Of a stretch of DNA of 34,025 nt, positions 23,971 to 32,455 are shown piece after piece. The stretch lies in the NCBI GenBank assembly GCA_944332435.1, contig CALVJW010000012.1, positions 1-34,025 of the forward strand. Direction: 5' to 3'. The stretch's first letter is position 1. Every line of letters begins with the position of its first letter. Made by a program: the position numbers and the translations under genes. The notes under the pieces were generated by a model. That model saw only the letters and a program-made list of their open reading frames with translations, did not search any database and was not told where the DNA came from. Source of the stretch: an uncultured Bacilli bacterium (GTDB taxonomy: Bacteria; Bacillota_I; Bacilli_A; RF39; UBA660).

Positions 23971-24759
23971 TTAAATTCCCATCATAGTTGTCATAGAGTA
24001 CATTAAAAGTAATAGAATACCTCCCCCAGTTGTACAAAGCATCATCATGGTTTTATTTTCCATTTTATCCAGACGTTCTTGATATCTTTGCGCACGTGAT
24101 TTATTTTGTAATGTCGATACGGTTTTTGAGAACATCATTAATTGTTCTTGCTTATTTTCTTGCGAACCTACTCCTAAACGATATAACAAACGCATCATAC
24201 GCATAGAGTCTCTTACTGGATACTCTTTTGCAAAATCCATATAAGGGTCAACAGAAGAATCTCCAGCCTCAATCTTTGCTACTAATCTTCTAAGCCCTGG
24301 TTGAAATATTTCTGGTGCTGTTTCAATCGAACGATTTAACGCAACTGGAACAGTATAGTGCTGTACTAAAATCTCCAAACTTTTTAAATAGTAAGGTAAC
24401 ATTTGATTAATATGATGTAAATTTCTTTTATAATAACTTTTTAACTTTTGATATGGCCATTTAAATACCACAAAACCAACAACACATGCAAATAACATAT
24501 TTACGAAATTAAGTGATGATAAAAAGGCAAAAACCATAAAAAATATTGTAAGCATACCATTTCTTATTCTGGAACCAAATAATTTTTGCACATCAACATC
24601 ATTTCCAAATTTTATATGTAGTAAAAACTCATAATCATCTTCCATTAAAATTCTAAAATAAGGTTCACTATCTACAACAAATCGTTGTAAATCTACTTTG
24701 TTATTATACTGTAATACAAAAACTAATATCACAGCAATTAAAATAAATTCTATAGCCAT
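23971..24759 (-). CDS. TadC-like inner-membrane platform protein
   Basis: The 262-residue protein has an N-terminal helix, a helix pair near 80-115 and a C-terminal helix (MMMLCTTGGGILLLLMYSM). Between them is a cytoplasmic type II secretion F-like domain with LPYYLKSLEILVQHYTVPVALNRSIE. That is the T2SSF/TadC plan; TadB and TadC form the membrane platform below the TadA motor. Its start overlaps the TadB stop by one base, so they are translationally coupled. It ends just before a strong terminator. Confidence 0.8.
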   Translation of the reverse strand: MAIEFILIAVILVFVLQYNNKVDLQRFVVDSEPYFRILMEDDYEFLLHIKFGNDVDVQKLFGSRIRNGMLTIFFMVFAFLSSLNFVNMLFACVVGFVVFKWPYQKLKSYYKRNLHHINQMLPYYLKSLEILVQHYTVPVALNRSIETAPEIFQPGLRRLVAKIEAGDSSVDPYMDFAKEYPVRDSMRMMRLLYRLGVGSQENKQEQLMMFSKTVSTLQNKSRAQRYQERLDKMENKTMMMLCTTGGGILLLLMYSMTTMMGI

Positions 24760-25661
24760 TATTCTGCACCTACATTCTCATTATAATATTTTTCCCCACT
24801 AAGTAAGAAAAATGTATTTACAATAATAGTCGCATGTAATAGTACTTGTACAATGATATTATCCAACATTTCTATATAGGTATCTACTCCTAATAAGAAT
24901 TGTACAAGCATAACCATTAAATATAAAACGATACCAAATTGTAAGAACTTTTTATGGAATTGTGCACGGTCCATTCTGTCACTATATACATTTTCAACGA
25001 GCATGTCAATATCTAGCGACATGTTCTCTAATGCAGGACCTGAGTTTTTCGCACCTTCATTTGTAATTTGTAAAAACAATTGATGCATATTCTTAACAAT
25101 ATAATATTCATATTTACTATCCATATATTGAATTGACTCTTCAATTGTTCCATTAGAATATGCCATGTCAATCATCATTTTAACATCTGATTTTACAGGA
25201 TCTTCTAACACTCCAGACTCGTAAACACCCTCTAAAGCTTTTACAAATGACTGTGTTGTTGCAAACTCCATAATTGTATTTGTTGTGTATACTTGAATTT
25301 GTTCAAATATAAATTCACTATAAAGACGTTTACAACGTAAATATGTCAAATATGGAATAACTAAAATTGATAAGGAACTATATAAAATTGATACAAATAA
25401 ATTGTAAAAGTAAAGGTATGAAATAACAAACGCTGATATTGAGAAAACAGCAATTTGAATCATATACTGTTTCTTTGAATATTCTTGTCCTAAATCTTTT
25501 ACCTTCTCCCTAATCTCTTTAAAAGAATAAGGAGCGTATTTATCATATATATACCCAGTTTGTCTTGAGATATACTTATATACATTTTCCCCTGTATTTG
25601 CCCGATAGGCAATAACAAAAATGATAATAATTGCTACAGCAGCAAAAATAATTAATTGCAT
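24759..25661 (-). CDS. TadB-like inner-membrane platform protein
   Basis: The 300-residue protein has an N-terminal helix (LIIFAAVAIIIIFVIAY), a helix pair near 70-110, a T2SSF-like cytoplasmic domain (EQIQVYTTNTIMEFATTQS, then SNGTIEESIQYMDSKYE), and two C-terminal helices. It pairs with the next gene as the TadB/TadC platform. It follows the TadA ATPase gene by 12 bases with an AGGAGG site, typical of Tad loci. Confidence 0.8.
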   Translation of the reverse strand: MQLIIFAAVAIIIIFVIAYRANTGENVYKYISRQTGYIYDKYAPYSFKEIREKVKDLGQEYSKKQYMIQIAVFSISAFVISYLYFYNLFVSILYSSLSILVIPYLTYLRCKRLYSEFIFEQIQVYTTNTIMEFATTQSFVKALEGVYESGVLEDPVKSDVKMMIDMAYSNGTIEESIQYMDSKYEYYIVKNMHQLFLQITNEGAKNSGPALENMSLDIDMLVENVYSDRMDRAQFHKKFLQFGIVLYLMVMLVQFLLGVDTYIEMLDNIIVQVLLHATIIVNTFFLLSGEKYYNENVGAE

Positions 25662-25673
25662 ACATACCTCCTT

Positions 25674-26843
25674 TTATCCTTCAATATTTGGAGTAACCAT
25701 TTGATTAATTCCAGGCGTTCCAACTGGAACATTATTTACCATCTGATTATTATTTTGTGCTAATTCCTGCATAACGCGTTCTTCATTCTTTTTAATCATA
25801 TCAGGCGGTAATGCCACTCCCTGTGCATCCAAATAATCGATCAAATAAGAACTTGGATTATTTGTAATTACCCTTCCACTAGTAAATTTCTTATAAAGAA
25901 TATTATGTTTAGCTTCATTATTGTTATCCACATAAAACTCAGTTACTTCTGCTATTTCACGTTTAAAGCTTTTTGTTACTTTATCTTGATATCCACGAAC
26001 ATAAATACCTAACTGCACATATCTATGAATAGATTTTAAAAATTGTTCAATATCCTGATTTGTTTCAAGTAAACTGTATAAACGGCTTGGAATTGCCTCT
26101 GCTTTATCTGCATGAATTGTAGATAAAATGTAGTGACCAGATGAAATAGAGTTACGAACTGCTAGTACAGCTTCAGCACTACGAACCTCGGATAATAAAA
26201 TCCATTTAGGGTTCTGACGCATACAAGCAACAAGAACATCTGAATAAGAAGCAATATTATTCGTCTTCATTGCAACAATATCACGCTGTGGATAAATACG
26301 ATCTAAGTGTAACTCTAAAGTATCTTCCACAGTAATTATTTTTTCGTTCTCTTTAATATGAGATGCTAAATATTTTACAAACTCCGTCTTTCCTGAACCA
26401 GTTTCTCCACAAACAATGATGTTACAATGTCCTTCTACACACTTCATTAAGAAATCGTGAATATCTCTCGTAATATACTGATCTGCTATAATTTTTTCTT
26501 TCTCTAAACGAATTTTTGCCGGTGTTTTACGAATAACACAAGCAATTCCGTTTCTTGCAATTGAATCGTGAAGAAAGTTTAAACGTAGTTCTGCACTTTC
26601 AGCGTCCAAAAACGGATGAGCCATATTAAAGGTTTTTCCCATTACGTTTGAACATTGAAAAGCTAATCGTTCCATGAATTGATCATTAATTACGTTATTT
26701 TCAACTCTAAAAATACCTTTTGATAAAGTTTTTAACCATAATTGTCCACCGTTACTATATGAAATATCGGTAATATCATCATTATCTAATAATGCTTGTA
26801 AAGGACCAAAGTCAATCTGTTCAAACATGTTATCATGATGCAT
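25674..26843 (-). CDS. TadA/CpaF-type secretion ATPase
   Basis: The 389-residue protein shows an N-terminal region (LLDNDDITDISYSNGGQLW), Walker A GETGSGKT (146-153), an Asp-box-like region with PQRDIVAMKTNN, the Walker B-like ILLSEVRSAEAV (about 215) and a His box LSTIHADKAEAIPSRL (about 238). These are the marks of GSPII_E/VirB11-type hexameric ATPases, CpaF/TadA branch. It should power assembly, and probably retraction, of the Tad pilus. It could in principle also stand in for VirB11, which the neighbouring T4SS set lacks. Confidence 0.9.
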   Translation of the reverse strand: MHHDNMFEQIDFGPLQALLDNDDITDISYSNGGQLWLKTLSKGIFRVENNVINDQFMERLAFQCSNVMGKTFNMAHPFLDAESAELRLNFLHDSIARNGIACVIRKTPAKIRLEKEKIIADQYITRDIHDFLMKCVEGHCNIIVCGETGSGKTEFVKYLASHIKENEKIITVEDTLELHLDRIYPQRDIVAMKTNNIASYSDVLVACMRQNPKWILLSEVRSAEAVLAVRNSISSGHYILSTIHADKAEAIPSRLYSLLETNQDIEQFLKSIHRYVQLGIYVRGYQDKVTKSFKREIAEVTEFYVDNNNEAKHNILYKKFTSGRVITNNPSSYLIDYLDAQGVALPPDMIKKNEERVMQELAQNNNQMVNNVPVGTPGINQMVTPNIEG

Positions 26844-26845
26844 GA

Positions 26846-27688
26846 TTAACTTTGTCCTTCATTTTTGTTATTGTTTTTATCACTATCATTTTGATTTTTT
26901 GATTGATCATTTGATTCGTCAATTACAACTGTATTTGCATTAATAAAGTCTTTCAAATATTGTGTACTAACTTGAGTTTCTCCTTCTTCTGCTGCTGTTC
27001 CACCATGTGGTACTGGGAATAATTCTACTTCTAAATCATTCATATAACTTGCTTTACGTAGTAAAATATTAATTTCTGGACTAACACCAAAAATAATTGT
27101 TGCAGGTATTCTTTCTTCTTCTGAATTTTCAAACACATGTTTTCCAGAAGCATCTTTTACTGCTAAAACTTTTACATTTTCTACTAATTTTCCTACCATG
27201 ATTTGTCCAGCATCATTCTTTGCTTTCATATAAATATCAATTTGATTCCCAGGAAAAATTGAGTTTCCATAAGTTGAATCCATATCAACTGGGAAGTTAT
27301 ATACAACTTCGCCATCTTCCACTTGTGTAAATGCTGAATCAGGTAATTCCTCTTCATTTACTAAAGTATTATTATAAAACATACTTCCCTGTGGAATTAC
27401 TGTATTATAGTTACTATATTTTCCAATTACTTGATTTGCATTACGAATTACATTTTCTGATAATACAACTGGCGCAACATCAACATAACTAATCATTTCA
27501 TTCGTAATTTTTGTTCTTGGTTGAATGGTATTTGTTGCAACTGGAATATTTTTTACTGGAGTTACAGCTTTACTAATTTGCGAGTTATATCCCCAATATA
27601 AAATTCCAATAGCTAAAACAACACCAATAATTGTTACAGTATTCTTATTCTTTAATACTCTTTGAAATTTTACAATCATTTCGTTCAT
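26846..27688 (-). CDS. CpaB/RcpC-like SAF-domain pilus assembly protein
   Basis: The 280-residue protein has one N-terminal membrane helix (TVTIIGVVLAIGILYWGY). The SAF domain follows (PVATNTIQPRTKITNEMISYVDV, then NQVIGKYSNYNTVIPQGSMF), then an RcpC-like beta domain with VVYNFPVDMDSTYGN and a C-terminal Asn/Asp/Lys-rich tail. CpaB/RcpC proteins are periplasmic or envelope parts of Tad pili; SAF domains often bind glycans. It ends three bases before the TadA gene. In a monoderm the domain would face the cell wall. Confidence 0.85.
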   Translation of the reverse strand: MNEMIVKFQRVLKNKNTVTIIGVVLAIGILYWGYNSQISKAVTPVKNIPVATNTIQPRTKITNEMISYVDVAPVVLSENVIRNANQVIGKYSNYNTVIPQGSMFYNNTLVNEEELPDSAFTQVEDGEVVYNFPVDMDSTYGNSIFPGNQIDIYMKAKNDAGQIMVGKLVENVKVLAVKDASGKHVFENSEEERIPATIIFGVSPEINILLRKASYMNDLEVELFPVPHGGTAAEEGETQVSTQYLKDFINANTVVIDESNDQSKNQNDSDKNNNKNEGQS

Positions 27689-27716
27689 ACTTTCTTCTCT
27701 CCTTTTTATTCTATTT

Positions 27717-28127
27717 TTAATATGGTGTTTCTAAAATCGCATCCAATTGATTTGATATTTCAAAATCAATAACCCCACCTTCGTTTCCAGTGATGCTTGC
27801 TGACTCACTAGACGAAACCTTTAAACTTACTTTTGGTGGTGTTTCGTTTACATCATATATATCAATTTGATACGTTCTAGCTAAATTCGCACTTGCGGCA
27901 AATCTTCTAAGAAAATTTTCCACAAATTTTTCTCTGTCTATTCTAATTACACCATCAGCGCGGTATGATGCAAAATCAAATGCATCATACATTGCAGCCT
28001 CTGTTGTTTCTTTTAATAAATTATAATTGTGGTCATCTGTGTTGGTTATATTTTGGAAAAAGTTAACAAATAAAATTGCAATTACCCCTACCATAATGAT
28101 AAAAATTGCCCAAAACGATTCTTTCAT
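27717..28127 (-). CDS. minor pilin-like protein of the Tad operon
   Basis: The 136-residue protein starts MKESFWAIF and runs straight into a single membrane helix (IIMVGVIAILFVNFF). The extracellular domain (TTEAAMYDAFDFASYR, REKFVENFLRRFAASAN) resembles TadE/F-type minor pilins. It lacks the Gly at position 6 seen in the other three pilin-like proteins. Its ATG overlaps the stop of the Cys-rich gene (TAATG), so translation is coupled. A pilus role is inferred from helix position and operon. Confidence 0.6.
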   Translation of the reverse strand: MKESFWAIFIIMVGVIAILFVNFFQNITNTDDHNYNLLKETTEAAMYDAFDFASYRADGVIRIDREKFVENFLRRFAASANLARTYQIDIYDVNETPPKVSLKVSSSESASITGNEGGVIDFEISNQLDAILETPY

Positions 28128-30433
28128 TATTTGTCACCATCCTTACATACTGTATTATTAGGATCTGTTGCACAATTTACACATACATATTTTTTATCCT
28201 TATTAAGTGCACATTTGATTTTATCTTGATTTGGTTTTCCAGCACATCCATAAAAATCGGTTGAATTTAAACATGTATTTGCGTTTACTTGTACACCATA
28301 ATTTTTAATATTTTTTAAAAATTTACTCTTACATTGTTTTCCATTCTTTTTACTACTACATGTTAAGTTAAAATCTGAATAGCCTTCTTTAACAGTCTTA
28401 TTATAATTTCTAATTGATTTAATCGCTTTTGCATCTAATGTAAATGAATATAATGGTGTTTTCTTATATACATTAGTTGTATCTGTTCCACGATTATTTT
28501 TTATGTATTTATTAATATCATCATTTGTCCAATTTTGACCAGATGTTCTTCCTTTTCCACTTTCACCTGGGAAAGGATTTGTTAATGATATAGATCGATA
28601 AACAACATTAATTCCCAATGGTGTTTTGTCTCCACCACCGCCAGGATTTCCACCTCCACCTGGATTTTCAGGAGACTCTGGATCTGGATCTGGACATTCT
28701 CCTTCAGGACAAGTTTTAATTCGATTGATTACTTTGTATGTACAATCATATCTTCCTATTTTATTTGGTAATTTATTAGTAAAATAACCATTTGTTCCTA
28801 AATTTTTATATGTCAAATAAATAGGATATTCTCCAGTTGCAGTTGTATAATGGACTGGATAGTTTGGATAACCAACATCAATATAACGATAATTATCTTT
28901 AATAGTTCCCGTAACTTTTGAAGAATTTGAATCAACTGATTCTCCAGTCTCCTTTAATATATACCTAAACACATTAGTTGGCATCGTATATGTGTATTGA
29001 TTTTTTACAGTTGAAGTTACCTTACTATTAAATAAGTCAGCATATTGAAATTTTGTTACAGTACAACGATCATAAATACTTTTCATATTGGCAACCTCAG
29101 AAGGTGATGATGGCAATCTACAGCTGACTGTTTTCATACTATTTGTTGAAACTGGTGCAGATTGTTTTCGCCCTGTTTTATTTTCTAAGACTTTCTTCTT
29201 ACCAGTATATCTTACTTTTCTACCCGACTTTGAAGTATAATTTCCGGTTGGATCAGTATAAGTTACTTCTACTACTGGTGTAGAAATATTATTCATGGCA
29301 CTTGTATTATTACATGCCCGTAACTTACTAATTAATTTATTCATGTTATTTTGTTGTGTCTGAGCCTGTTTTTTCCAGTGGTCAGTAGCTGCATTAAATA
29401 TAACTGTATTTTTATATTTATCTATTTGATAGTTTGTTTTTCCACCACTACCATCCCAATAAGGAGTCCCATCTACATCACAATAGTTTTTGCCCCTAGT
29501 TGTTGAGCCACCTTCCCAGTGATAAACTGTCATTTCTGTATATCTCCAACGCCCTTTTTCACCAACCTTTTTCGTTATTTTCCAGCGCCCACATCTAACA
29601 CTTCTATTTCCTTCTGAATCAGCTCCACCTGTATATGATATTCCATACCCTGGCTTACATGTTGGATAATTTAATCCTTCACTTGGTCCAGGATTAGCAG
29701 GGTCTTTGCTAGGCTTAGCAGTTCCCGCATTATATTCTTCCAAAATACATTTTTCAACATTGCCTCCTCGACATTCACTTGGTAAATCTGCTGAACCACA
29801 ATTTATACCATACGAACTATTACAATTCGGATTACTATGATAAGCTGCATTAAATTGTACATATACATTTTGTGTTGTTGTATTTTTACCCCAACAGTCT
29901 CCACCGCCTGCCTTAGTGGCTCCACTTAGGTCATTTGTCCATCTAAATTTACTATTACCATATGGCACATCCAAAGCCACTTGATGCCATTCTGCAAAAA
30001 GTCTTTCAACTGCCGTTTTATAATTTGATACAGCTTTTTCATAATTTTTTTTCCATTTTGTATAATCAATAACAGTTTCGCATTCTTTCTTTACAATAAT
30101 ACTCGCATTATCCCATTGAAAATGATTTCCACCAAGAATTGCTTGATATCTATCTACCGCCATCGGATTAATTAATTTAGGAAATTTTGTTTCTGCTTCC
30201 TCTCTACAATACTGTGTACAATATTCATTAACTTTTTTTGTAAAAGATTTGCAATTGTTCTTTTTTATAGTCGATATACTCGGATCAGTAAATTTCCCAT
30301 AGACACTTTGATCTTGTGTACAATCTGTTAACGGTTTAATAATTGTACTACATGCTCCCGCAAAAACACTAGAAACACCACAGCTAAATGTTAAAACACT
30401 TAGCATAATTAAATTGCTTGCTTTTATTTTCAT
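28127..30433 (-). CDS. large Cys-rich secreted protein, candidate pilus-tip adhesin
   Basis: ATG 30433 is preferred: GGTGGTGATAGG precedes it and it starts a clean Sec signal peptide (about residues 1-25, ending VFAGA). The 768-residue product has roughly 28 Cys in the mature chain, no membrane anchor, and a Pro/Gly linker (PDPESPENPGGGGNPGGGG) at about 605 separating a C-terminal Cys-rich region. It is coupled to the minor pilin and to the Ig-like anchored protein, first genes of the Tad operon, where large tip or adhesin proteins are often encoded. No family is recognised; disulfides are probable for an exported protein with so many Cys. Confidence 0.7.
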   Translation of the reverse strand: MKIKASNLIMLSVLTFSCGVSSVFAGACSTIIKPLTDCTQDQSVYGKFTDPSISTIKKNNCKSFTKKVNEYCTQYCREEAETKFPKLINPMAVDRYQAILGGNHFQWDNASIIVKKECETVIDYTKWKKNYEKAVSNYKTAVERLFAEWHQVALDVPYGNSKFRWTNDLSGATKAGGGDCWGKNTTTQNVYVQFNAAYHSNPNCNSSYGINCGSADLPSECRGGNVEKCILEEYNAGTAKPSKDPANPGPSEGLNYPTCKPGYGISYTGGADSEGNRSVRCGRWKITKKVGEKGRWRYTEMTVYHWEGGSTTRGKNYCDVDGTPYWDGSGGKTNYQIDKYKNTVIFNAATDHWKKQAQTQQNNMNKLISKLRACNNTSAMNNISTPVVEVTYTDPTGNYTSKSGRKVRYTGKKKVLENKTGRKQSAPVSTNSMKTVSCRLPSSPSEVANMKSIYDRCTVTKFQYADLFNSKVTSTVKNQYTYTMPTNVFRYILKETGESVDSNSSKVTGTIKDNYRYIDVGYPNYPVHYTTATGEYPIYLTYKNLGTNGYFTNKLPNKIGRYDCTYKVINRIKTCPEGECPDPDPESPENPGGGGNPGGGGDKTPLGINVVYRSISLTNPFPGESGKGRTSGQNWTNDDINKYIKNNRGTDTTNVYKKTPLYSFTLDAKAIKSIRNYNKTVKEGYSDFNLTCSSKKNGKQCKSKFLKNIKNYGVQVNANTCLNSTDFYGCAGKPNQDKIKCALNKDKKYVCVNCATDPNNTVCKDGDK

Positions 30434-30437
30434 CCTA

Positions 30438-31190
30438 TCACCACCCATTAAAACTGCTTTCTTTGTTTTTTTTATAAATCCATATACTAATGACACCAAG
30501 CAAAAGTATTGCACATATCATTAAGGCCAAATTTTGCCGAACAAAGTCAAAAATTATTTCTATTAATATCCTTTTTTCTTTTTTTTCTTTCTTTATGTCA
30601 TCATTACTTTTTTCACTTTTTAATTTCTGTATTTCTTCTTGAAAATCACTATATGACATAGTATTTTTATTCCATTTAGAACAAATATCATATTGTTCCA
30701 TACCTTTGCATAACGGATCTTTATGATACCTATTATAATATGGCAAATTTACATATTTTGTACTTATATCTATGTTCTGGCATTCTGCATGATTATCACC
30801 AGAATCATAAATAACCGTTGTATCTTTACCATCTACAATAATAGTTACTTCTTGCTTATTAGAAGAGGTCGCATTATCACTCGACTTAATTATAAATTTA
30901 TATTGTTTACCGGAAGATAAATTCCCAATTTTTACTTCTCCGTTGGCATCCCCATAATATTCTTTTTTATTAATGTCATCATAAATATATAATTTAGGAT
31001 GTACATTAGTAAATCTTACTTGAAATATGGCAGTATTATTAATCTCTGTATAGCTATAATCATAATTAATATTGGAAGCAAGCTTTTTTAGTTCGGAAAG
31101 AGAGTCATCCGGGCAAAAAGCAAAAACTTTTTTTATAGGTAATAATATAAAGATTAGAGTCACAACGATAATTAACCTTTTCTTATTCAT
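30438..31190 (-). CDS. secreted, C-terminally anchored protein with Ig-like region
   Basis: The 250-residue protein has a signal peptide (RLIIVVTLIFILLPIKKVFA, cleavage near 25), a beta-rich domain (AIFQVRFTNVHPKLYIYD through LSSGKQYKFIIKS) of Ig/fibronectin III type, a Cys-containing segment (KDPLCKGMEQYDICSKW), a charged helix, and a C-terminal membrane helix (ALMICAILLLGVISIWIY) with a short basic tail. It is the first gene of the Tad operon, with TTGTAA-N17-TATAAT and AGGAAGG upstream. I infer a surface component that works with the Cys-rich protein. Confidence 0.7.
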   Translation of the reverse strand: MNKKRLIIVVTLIFILLPIKKVFAFCPDDSLSELKKLASNINYDYSYTEINNTAIFQVRFTNVHPKLYIYDDINKKEYYGDANGEVKIGNLSSGKQYKFIIKSSDNATSSNKQEVTIIVDGKDTTVIYDSGDNHAECQNIDISTKYVNLPYYNRYHKDPLCKGMEQYDICSKWNKNTMSYSDFQEEIQKLKSEKSNDDIKKEKKEKRILIEIIFDFVRQNLALMICAILLLGVISIWIYKKNKESSFNGW

Positions 31191-31214
31191 AATAACCTTC
31201 CTATTCTCTTTACC

Positions 31215-31243
31215 ATTATAACATTGAATAGAAACTTTTACAA
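31215..31243 (-). promoter_or_regulatory. promoter of the Tad operon
   Basis: TTGTAA (31238-31243) and TATAAT (31215-31220) on the minus strand are exactly 17 bases apart, followed by an AGGAAGG ribosome site. Confidence 0.75.
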
Positions 31244-31271
31244 CTAATGTTTTTGAAAAAATATGTTAAAT

Positions 31272-31300
31272 AAAAAAGTGCATTCTCTTAAGATGCACTT
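31272..31300 (-). terminator. terminator of the surface-protein pair
   Basis: AAGTGCAT (31276-31283) and ATGCACTT (31293-31300) form an 8-bp stem with a 9-base loop. On the minus strand it is followed by six T. It overlaps the last codons of the DUF6273-like gene. Confidence 0.75.
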
Positions 31301-32454
31301 ACAACTCTATATGGATTAAATTCCGTACCATTTCCAACCAATTTAATGTTTCCATCTAAATAAATTGCTAACCTTACACCACTAAAGTAATATTCATGTG
31401 ATAACAGGACTGGAATCTCTTGCAAATTACCATTTTGTGTTACAATCCATACTCTTTTAAATTCATCTTTTACACTATTAATCGTCCACCAATGATACTT
31501 TTCTTTTGATAAATAATTCTCTTCCCCACAGTTATTTCGTATATCATTTTTATTAGAGCAACTAACTTTTAAATAATCTGAACTATTTAATAACCCTATT
31601 TTTAACTTACTTGTTATTTTACGCTCCTCTTTTAATACAGAAGATAAAGTAGTTGTATTTTTACTTACTTCTCCAACATACCAATCTGCATCTAAAATCA
31701 ACTCACTATTTAACTTCAATTGAAATGTTTGATTATCAATAACACCATCTTTTTGCCAATAATACATTATTTCTTGTAACGAAGATTTCTCATTCCAAGT
31801 TCCATCTTCATCTCTACGGTAATCCCATGTATATAGACCAATACTGCCTGAAATGTTAGTAGTCACTCCTTTGCAATTATTATCTCCATTTATCTCTCCT
31901 TCGTAAATTAATTTTAAACTATTATTTTTTGCGATGTTAACAATTCTCCAACATTTATTAGAAAAAACAATATAATTATTAGGATTTTTTCCGGTAAAAT
32001 AATATTTACTGGAATATTCATATGTATTATCATTATCCACAATATCTTTAATGAATTCTTCATCCATACTATTTTGCTGGATTTTTTTTAAAGCCTCTAG
32101 TGGTTTATCAATTTCTTTACATTTTTTATCACTTATTATAATTTTTGAACCAATAGCCCCCTTTTGAATGCATTTGTTTTTATACACTATATAACCATAT
32201 ACACCTTGCCCCGTGTTGACAAACTCCCCTTCTGATATATCGGTTACATCTACATTAACATTTTTGACCCCTTCTAATTTAGAATTTTTAATTATATAAT
32301 GACCAGCTGTTGCTTGAATACCATGTTCCACATTTTGATATTTTTTTAATAGTTGAAAGTTTTGATTCGTTTCTATTACTTTATAGGGAAATAAAGTAAT
32401 TGCAAAATATATAATAATAGAAACAATAATAACACCTATTTTCTTTTTTGACAT
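31288..32454 (-). CDS. membrane-anchored DUF6273-like surface protein
   Basis: ATG 32454 (MSKKKIGV) is chosen: GGGAGGATGG lies upstream and the N-terminal membrane helix starts at once, giving 388 residues. The C-terminal half has the pattern NNYIVFSNKCWRIVNI, IGLYTWDYRRDEDGTW, LKIGLLNSSDYLKVSC and YYFSGVRLAIYLDGNI, ending near FNPYRVV. This recalls DUF6273-type modules frequent in surface proteins of gut Firmicutes (W-R-I, SDY, GVRPVIYL motifs). The start is one base past the stop of the glycine-rich gene, so they are coupled. Its function is unknown; one membrane helix and an extracellular body are clear. Confidence 0.65.
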   Translation of the reverse strand: MSKKKIGVIIVSIIIYFAITLFPYKVIETNQNFQLLKKYQNVEHGIQATAGHYIIKNSKLEGVKNVNVDVTDISEGEFVNTGQGVYGYIVYKNKCIQKGAIGSKIIISDKKCKEIDKPLEALKKIQQNSMDEEFIKDIVDNDNTYEYSSKYYFTGKNPNNYIVFSNKCWRIVNIAKNNSLKLIYEGEINGDNNCKGVTTNISGSIGLYTWDYRRDEDGTWNEKSSLQEIMYYWQKDGVIDNQTFQLKLNSELILDADWYVGEVSKNTTTLSSVLKEERKITSKLKIGLLNSSDYLKVSCSNKNDIRNNCGEENYLSKEKYHWWTINSVKDEFKRVWIVTQNGNLQEIPVLLSHEYYFSGVRLAIYLDGNIKLVGNGTEFNPYRVVSAS

Positions 32455-32455
32455 A

